From NCBI GenBank assembly GCA_031280075.1, contig JAITHG010000229.1, positions 1 to 6,742 on the forward strand: a stretch of 6,742 nt of DNA, read 5' to 3'. The stretch comes from Eubacteriales Family XIII. Incertae Sedis bacterium (GTDB lineage: Bacteria; Bacillota_A; Clostridia; Peptostreptococcales; Anaerovoracaceae). The notes under the pieces were generated by a model. The model did no database searches and was not told the origin of the DNA. It worked only from the letters and a program-made list of their open reading frames with translations. Below are positions 1-3,859 of this stretch, piece by piece (position 1 is the stretch's first letter; each line of letters begins with the position of its first letter). Made by a program: the position numbers and the translations under genes.

Positions 1-1340
1 TTGCCCGTGAAGGCGAAGGGCGACGTGCGGTTGCGATCCGTGTTGTCCTTCGGGAAGTTGGGCAGGGCATCCACGCCGATGTTCATGCGCACGCCCTTCT
101 TGTCTTCTACGACCTCGCCCGCCTTGATGCCTTCGAGGATCTCCGTCAGCTCGTCGCCGAGGAAGATGGAGATGATGGCAGGTGGTGCCTCCGCTTTGCC
201 GAGACGGTGGTCGTTCGCTGCCGTCGCGACCGAGATGCGCATGAGATCCTGGTGCAGGTCGATGGCCTTGATGACGGCGGAGAGGAAGAGCAGGAAGCGC
301 GCGTTGCGCTGCGGGGTCTTGCCGGGGTCGAGCAGGTTTTCTCCCGTGGACGTGCTGATGGACCAGTTGCAGTGCTTGCCGCTGCCGTTGACACCCGCGA
401 AGGGCTTCTCGTTCGTGAGGGCTACGAGCCCGTGCTGCGGGGCGACGGTCTTGAGCGTCTCCATGATGAGCTGGTTGTGGTCGGCGGCGGCGTTTGCGCT
501 CTCGTAGATGGAGGCGACTTCGTGCTGGGCTGGTGCCACCTCGTTGTGCCGCGTCTTGCTTGCGATGCCGAGCGACCAGAGCGTCTCGTCGAGATCCTGC
601 ATGAAGGCCGCGACGCGCGGCTTGATGATGCCGAAGTAGTGGTCGTCGAGGTCCTGCCCCTTGGGGGGCGGGCTTCCAAAGAGCGTGCGCCCGCTGTACA
701 CGAGATCCGGGCGTGCCTCGTACATGGTCTCGTCGATGAGGAAATATTCCTGTTCTGCGCCGACGTTCGTGAGGATGTCCACGTCTTCGGATTCCCCGAA
801 GAGCTTCAGGATGCGCCTCCCTTCCCTGCTGAGAGCCTGCATGGAGCGCAGCAGGGGTGTCTTCTTGTCGAGTGCCTCGCCCGTATAAGAACAGAACGCC
901 GTCGGGATGTAGAGGACGCTGCCTTTGACAAAGGCGTAGGAGGTCGGATCCCAGGTCGTGTAGCCGCGCGCCTCGTAGGTCTCGCGGATGCCGCCCGTGG
1001 GGAAGCTCGACGCGTCGGGTTCGCCTTTGATCAGCTCACGCCCCGAAAACTCGAGGATGAGCTCGCGGTCGCCCTCGAAGTTGACGAAGGAGTCGTGCTT
1101 CTCGGCGGTCACGCCCGTCATCGGCTGAAACCAGTGCGTGAAGTGGGTCGCACCCTTCGCGACCGCCCAGTCGCGCATGGCGTGGGCGATGACATCGGCA
1201 TGCTTCGGGTCGGCGTTCGTGCGTGTCCGGATGCTTTCGATCAGGGATTCGTATACGTCGTCGGGCAGCAGCTCCTTCATGGCGCTGGGGGTAAAAACGT
1301 CCCGCGCGTAGTCATCTGGCAAAGTAAATGTCGGTTCCAT
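1..1340 (-). CDS. glnN: Type III glutamine synthetase (GSIII), N-terminal 446 residues; C-terminus beyond the left edge
   Basis: This enzyme joins ammonia to glutamate with ATP to make glutamine, in the cytoplasm; GSIII enzymes are large (about 700 residues) dodecamers. The frame reads [16 protein letters not shown] at the start. It carries family-typical blocks: [14 protein letters not shown] (about residues 63-76), [28 protein letters not shown] (about 191-201), [15 protein letters not shown] (about 262-276), [10 protein letters not shown] (about 317-326), [14 protein letters not shown] (about 375-388) and [15 protein letters not shown] near the edge. The Glu in EAPP aligns, in my reading, with the catalytic flap Glu of GSI enzymes. 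The ATG at 1340 is chosen because AGGAGG lies 10 bases upstream and the N-terminus fits the family. About 250 residues are cut off by the window, so an intact 3' end cannot be confirmed. It has its own promoter and is probably transcribed independently of the genes upstream. The family call is very secure. The symbol glnN is the usual one for GSIII. Confidence 0.96.
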   Translation of the reverse strand, partial: MEPTFTLPDDYARDVFTPSAMKELLPDDVYESLIESIRTRTNADPKHADVIAHAMRDWAVAKGATHFTHWFQPMTGVTAEKHDSFVNFEGDRELILEFSGRELIKGEPDASSFPTGGIRETYEARGYTTWDPTSYAFVKGSVLYIPTAFCSYTGEALDKKTPLLRSMQALSREGRRILKLFGESEDVDILTNVGAEQEYFLIDETMYEARPDLVYSGRTLFGSPPPKGQDLDDHYFGIIKPRVAAFMQDLDETLWSLGIASKTRHNEVAPAQHEVASIYESANAAADHNQLIMETLKTVAPQHGLVALTNEKPFAGVNGSGKHCNWSISTSTGENLLDPGKTPQRNARFLLFLSAVIKAIDLHQDLMRISVATAANDHRLGKAEAPPAIISIFLGDELTEILEGIKAGEVVEDKKGVRMNIGVDALPNFPKDNTDRNRTSPFAFTG

Positions 1341-1350
1341 CGTTCAAACT

Positions 1351-1356
1351 CCTCCT
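1351..1356 (-). promoter_or_regulatory. Ribosome binding site of glnN
   Basis: The minus strand reads AGGAGG followed by ten bases (AGTTTGAACG) and then the ATG at 1340. This full-consensus Shine-Dalgarno sequence fixes the glnN start. The spacing is slightly long but workable. Confidence 0.85.
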
Positions 1357-1395
1357 GCCCTTTCGCGATTCTGTTGCAATATGTTGGACAAGTCC

Positions 1396-1424
1396 ATTGT
1401 ACCGCCTGCAAAGGGCACTGTCAA
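1396..1424 (-). promoter_or_regulatory. Sigma-70-type promoter of glnN
   Basis: In the 98-base gap between the DUF1015 stop and glnN, the minus strand carries a perfect -35 hexamer TTGACA (1419-1424). A spacer of exactly 17 bases (1402-1418) separates it from a -10 hexamer TACAAT (1396-1401), one mismatch from TATAAT. Transcription would be expected to start near 1389, giving a leader of about 49 bases before the ATG. The -35 box begins only 14 bases after the DUF1015 stop codon. I see no terminator before it, so upstream transcripts may also read into glnN. I do not see a GlnR-type operator (TGTNAN7TNACA). Downstream of the -10, TGTTG occurs twice exactly 10 bases apart on the plus strand (1372-1376 and 1382-1386), which is weak evidence for a regulator site. 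Confidence 0.85.
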
Positions 1425-1438
1425 GAATGATTGGCAAT

Positions 1439-2707
1439 TTAATTCAAAAGATTCAGAATAATACTGGACTCCAGTTCGTGGATGAACAGCCCGCTGAGCA
1501 GTTTGGGCTCGAACCAGGTGGATTTGGGAGGCATGAGCAGCCCTGCGTCTGCGATCGCCAGGAGCTGTTCCGGCTGTGTCGGGTAGAGGGAGAAGGCGAC
1601 GGTCATGTCATCCTCGGCGCGGCGCTCCAGTTCTGACAGCCCGCGGATGCCGCCTACGAAGTCGATGCGGGCATCCGTGCGCGGGTCGTCGATGCCGAGC
1701 AAGGGCGCGAGCACCGTCTCCTGCAGGATGGACACGTCCAGGGCGGCGACGGGGTCGTCCGCAGCGGGCGTGCCTTGCCAGGCGAGCCGGTGCCAACCTT
1801 TGCCGCGCAGGTACATGCCGAAGCTGCGTGGGCTTTCAGGTCGGACAGGTGCGTCAGCGGGCTCGATGCGGAAGCCCGGTTCGAGCGCGGCGAGGAACTG
1901 CTCGGGAGAGAGACCGTTCAGATCCTTCACGACGCGGTTGTAGTCTAGGATGCGCAGCTCGTCCGCCGGGAAGACGACGGAGAGGAAAAAGTTGTACTCT
2001 TCGTCGCCGCTGTGCGCGGGATCCGCCTCTGCGCGCATGCTTGCGACACGTGCGGCGGAGGCGCAGCGGTGGTGTCCGTCCGCGATGTAGAGCGCGTCCA
2101 TGCCTCGGAAGGCTTCCTCGATGGCGCGGATGGCATTAAGATCGTCCACGCGCCATGCTTCGTTCAGCACGCCGCCCGGTCCTTCGAAGCTGTACAGGGG
2201 CGCGTGCTTGCCCGCCCACTCGCGCACGAGGGTGGAAAGCCCCTCCTGCGGTCTGTGTGCGAGGAAGATGGGACCTGTGTTCGCATCGAGGGTGTCCACG
2301 TGCCGGATGCGGTCTGCCTCTTTGTCGGCACGCGTCCGCTCGTGCTTCTTGATCCGCCCCTCGTCGTAGTCGCGCGTGGAGGCACATGCCACGATGCCGG
2401 TCTGGGCGCGCCCGTCCATCGTGAGACGGTAGAGGTAGAAGCAGGGCGTCCCGTCCTGCGTGAATGTCCCGTCCGCACGGCGCGCCAGATAGCCCGCGCG
2501 GGCCTTTGCGTAGACCTCCGGCGCGTGCGGGTCTGTGCCCGGTGGCAGGTCGATCTCCGCGCGGTCGATGTGCAGGAAGGAGCGGGGGTTGCCTGCGGCC
2601 ATGACCCTTGCCTCTTCCGTGTTCATGACATCGTAGGGCAGGGCTGCCACCTCTGCGGCATAGGTGGGGTGGGGGCGCACTGCCTTGAATGGTTTTATGG
2701 TGAGCAT
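1439..2707 (-). CDS. DUF1015 family protein, complete (422 aa)
   Basis: A full-length DUF1015 (PF06245) protein beginning MLTIKPFKAVRPHP and ending ELESSIILNLLN. Family-typical blocks in order are PYDVMNTEEAR (24-34), HERTRADKEADRIRH (122-136), NTGPIFLAH (143-151), IADGHHR (208-214), LDYNRVVKDLNG (254-265), ETVLAPLLGI (330-339), FVGG (350-353) and the hallmark MPPKSTWFEPKLLSGLFIH (392-410). No signal peptide or membrane segment is seen, so it should be cytoplasmic. The frame stays open about 198 codons further upstream, but that part overlaps the XdhC-like gene in another frame and is Arg/His-rich shadow sequence. The start at 2707 is set by an AAGGAG site and by family alignment. The biochemical role is not established from the sequence. 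DGHHR followed by small residues resembles the ParB/sulfiredoxin/SerK motif, so a small-molecule kinase, perhaps acting on L-serine, is a hypothesis only. It lies 35 bases after the XdhC-like stop and is probably cotranscribed with it. Confidence 0.93.
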   Translation of the reverse strand: MLTIKPFKAVRPHPTYAAEVAALPYDVMNTEEARVMAAGNPRSFLHIDRAEIDLPPGTDPHAPEVYAKARAGYLARRADGTFTQDGTPCFYLYRLTMDGRAQTGIVACASTRDYDEGRIKKHERTRADKEADRIRHVDTLDANTGPIFLAHRPQEGLSTLVREWAGKHAPLYSFEGPGGVLNEAWRVDDLNAIRAIEEAFRGMDALYIADGHHRCASAARVASMRAEADPAHSGDEEYNFFLSVVFPADELRILDYNRVVKDLNGLSPEQFLAALEPGFRIEPADAPVRPESPRSFGMYLRGKGWHRLAWQGTPAADDPVAALDVSILQETVLAPLLGIDDPRTDARIDFVGGIRGLSELERRAEDDMTVAFSLYPTQPEQLLAIADAGLLMPPKSTWFEPKLLSGLFIHELESSIILNLLN

Positions 2708-2712
2708 GTTAT

Positions 2713-2718
2713 CTCCTT
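2713..2718 (-). promoter_or_regulatory. Ribosome binding site that sets the DUF1015 start
   Basis: The minus strand reads AAGGAG, five bases (ATAAC) after its end before the ATG at 2707. Because the reading frame is open far upstream of this ATG, the site is the main sequence evidence for starting the protein at MLTIKPF rather than inside the neighbouring gene. Confidence 0.8.
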
Positions 2719-2742
2719 GTGCTAGGTTTTCGGTGGTAGTCC

Positions 2743-3840
2743 TTACGGTTTGTGGGCTGGTTCTATCAGGACTTGGAGGGTGCCCCCGCATGCCATGCCG
2801 TCCTCTTCTGCGGTGTCCGTCGTGTCCACGCTGACGATCTCGAAACCGCCTTCGCGGATGACGGTGCGGGCGCGGTGCATCACGTCCCCCTCTGCGCAGC
2901 CCCCGCCGATCGTGCCTGCGGTGCTGCCTTGGTAGTTGATCGCCATCTTGGCGCCCGTCTCGCGCGGGACGGAGCCCTGCGTGGCGAGGATGGTGATGAG
3001 GGCATCCGCCTCGTCCCCGTGCTGCGCGAGCCATTCCGCGATCTCCGTGTTGCAGGTCTGTCCGGTCTGCGCGCCCGCGCCCTTGCGCTTCGTCTCGATG
3101 ACCTCTGCGAGGATGGAGACGGAGATCTCGGCAGGCGTGACCGCGCCGATGCGCAGACCGATGGGCGTGCGCACAGCCTCCAGTGCCTCCCGCGCATAGC
3201 CGCGCGCCTCCAGCTCCTTCAGGACGATGGCGACGCGGCGGCGGCTGCCGATCATGCCGGTGTAGGCGGGAGCCGTGCCGTCGAGCACGCCCTCGAGGCA
3301 CTCCGTGTCGTGCCTGTGTCCGCGCGTCACGATGACCACGTAGTCCGTGGCGCGGACGCGGACGCGCTCGAAGACGCGGGCAAAGTCGTCGCAGATGACC
3401 TCGTCCGCCTCCGGGAATCGTTTGGGGTTGGCATACATCGGGCGGTCGTCGAACACGACGACATCGAACTCCGTGAGCTTTGCCATCTTCACGAGGGCGA
3501 GGGCGATGTGCCCGCCGCCGAGGATGACCATGCGCGGCTTCGGGGCATACAGCTCGTAGACCGTCATTCCGGCTCCGTCCACCTGTGTGCAGACGGGGCC
3601 GTCCTGCCGGAATCCGGCACCGCCCTGGGCGCAGGTCTCTTCAAACGCGCGCCAAGCATCGCTGCCCTCCGTGAGCAGCGCCTTCTCGATGGGGCAGGCA
3701 TGCCTGCGGCAGCTCCATCCGACATCCGGGCGTTCCGGGAAGGGCTCGCCCGCCTGCGCCGCGAGGCGCGTCATGACGACGGCGCGCTGCCCGCGCCCCA
3801 GCGCGTCCATCAGAGCCTTGTAAAAATTCTTCGTATCCAT
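2743..3840 (-). CDS. XdhC/CoxI family protein with Rossmann domain ahead of the CoxI domain (365 aa)
   Basis: XdhC proteins bind molybdenum cofactor and help insert its sulfurated form into xanthine dehydrogenase-type hydroxylases (known for Rhodobacter XdhC). Residues 1-100 are poorly conserved, lack the CoxI signatures and hold four cysteines (44, 49, 70, 84). Residues 100-250 are the XdhC C-terminal Rossmann domain: MVILGGGHIALAL (104-116), VVFDDRP (128-134), VTRGHRHD (171-178), YTGMIGSRRR (193-202) and PIGLRIGAVTPAEISVSI (226-243). Residues 260-365 are a CoxI-type domain: ATQGSVPRETGAKM (286-299), GTIGGGCAEGDV (309-320) and GMACGGTLQVLIEP (348-361). In classical members CoxI comes first, so the order here is reversed or the first copy has decayed. 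The ATG at 3840 is the only ATG after an in-frame TGA at 3853-3855. It has no Shine-Dalgarno sequence; the next ATG (3810, Met11) has only a weak AAGG. It follows the permease by 19 bases. No molybdenum hydroxylase is encoded in the window. Confidence 0.92.
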   Translation of the reverse strand: MDTKNFYKALMDALGRGQRAVVMTRLAAQAGEPFPERPDVGWSCRRHACPIEKALLTEGSDAWRAFEETCAQGGAGFRQDGPVCTQVDGAGMTVYELYAPKPRMVILGGGHIALALVKMAKLTEFDVVVFDDRPMYANPKRFPEADEVICDDFARVFERVRVRATDYVVIVTRGHRHDTECLEGVLDGTAPAYTGMIGSRRRVAIVLKELEARGYAREALEAVRTPIGLRIGAVTPAEISVSILAEVIETKRKGAGAQTGQTCNTEIAEWLAQHGDEADALITILATQGSVPRETGAKMAINYQGSTAGTIGGGCAEGDVMHRARTVIREGGFEIVSVDTTDTAEEDGMACGGTLQVLIEPAHKP

Positions 3841-3846
3841 AAGGAA

Positions 3847-3855
3847 ATTATATCA
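3847..3855 (-). promoter_or_regulatory. Candidate extended -10 promoter directly before the XdhC-like gene
   Basis: In the 19-base gap between the permease stop and the XdhC-like ATG the minus strand reads TGATATAAT, a perfect extended -10 element (TGnTATAAT). Counting seven bases downstream of the last T gives 3840, the A of the ATG, so a transcript from here would be leaderless or nearly so. No recognisable -35 box lies 17-18 bases upstream (GAAGGC or TGAAGG there), which extended -10 promoters can tolerate. It may be a chance AT-rich match in a short gap. Confidence 0.4.
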
Positions 3856-3859
3856 TGGA

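Noticed and set aside
1371..1391. GlnR-type operator in the glnN leader
   Set aside because: TGT and ACA ends are present but the spacing is 19 rather than 17 bases and the inner A/T positions do not match.
207..1430. Long open frame on the plus strand opposite glnN (407 codons)
   Set aside because: It is antisense to a clearly conserved enzyme, has no recognisable domain, and long open antisense frames are expected in GC-rich coding DNA.
1469..1481. Small hairpin ACTGG-AGT-CCAGT near the end of the DUF1015 gene as a terminator
   Set aside because: The stem is only five pairs, lies inside coding sequence and is not followed by a run of T; no intrinsic terminator is convincing between DUF1015 and glnN.
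2708..3301. Upstream extension of the DUF1015 frame by 198 codons, suggesting a fusion protein
   Set aside because: It is Arg/His-rich, overlaps the XdhC-like gene in another frame, and a ribosome binding site and the family N-terminus place the start at 2707.
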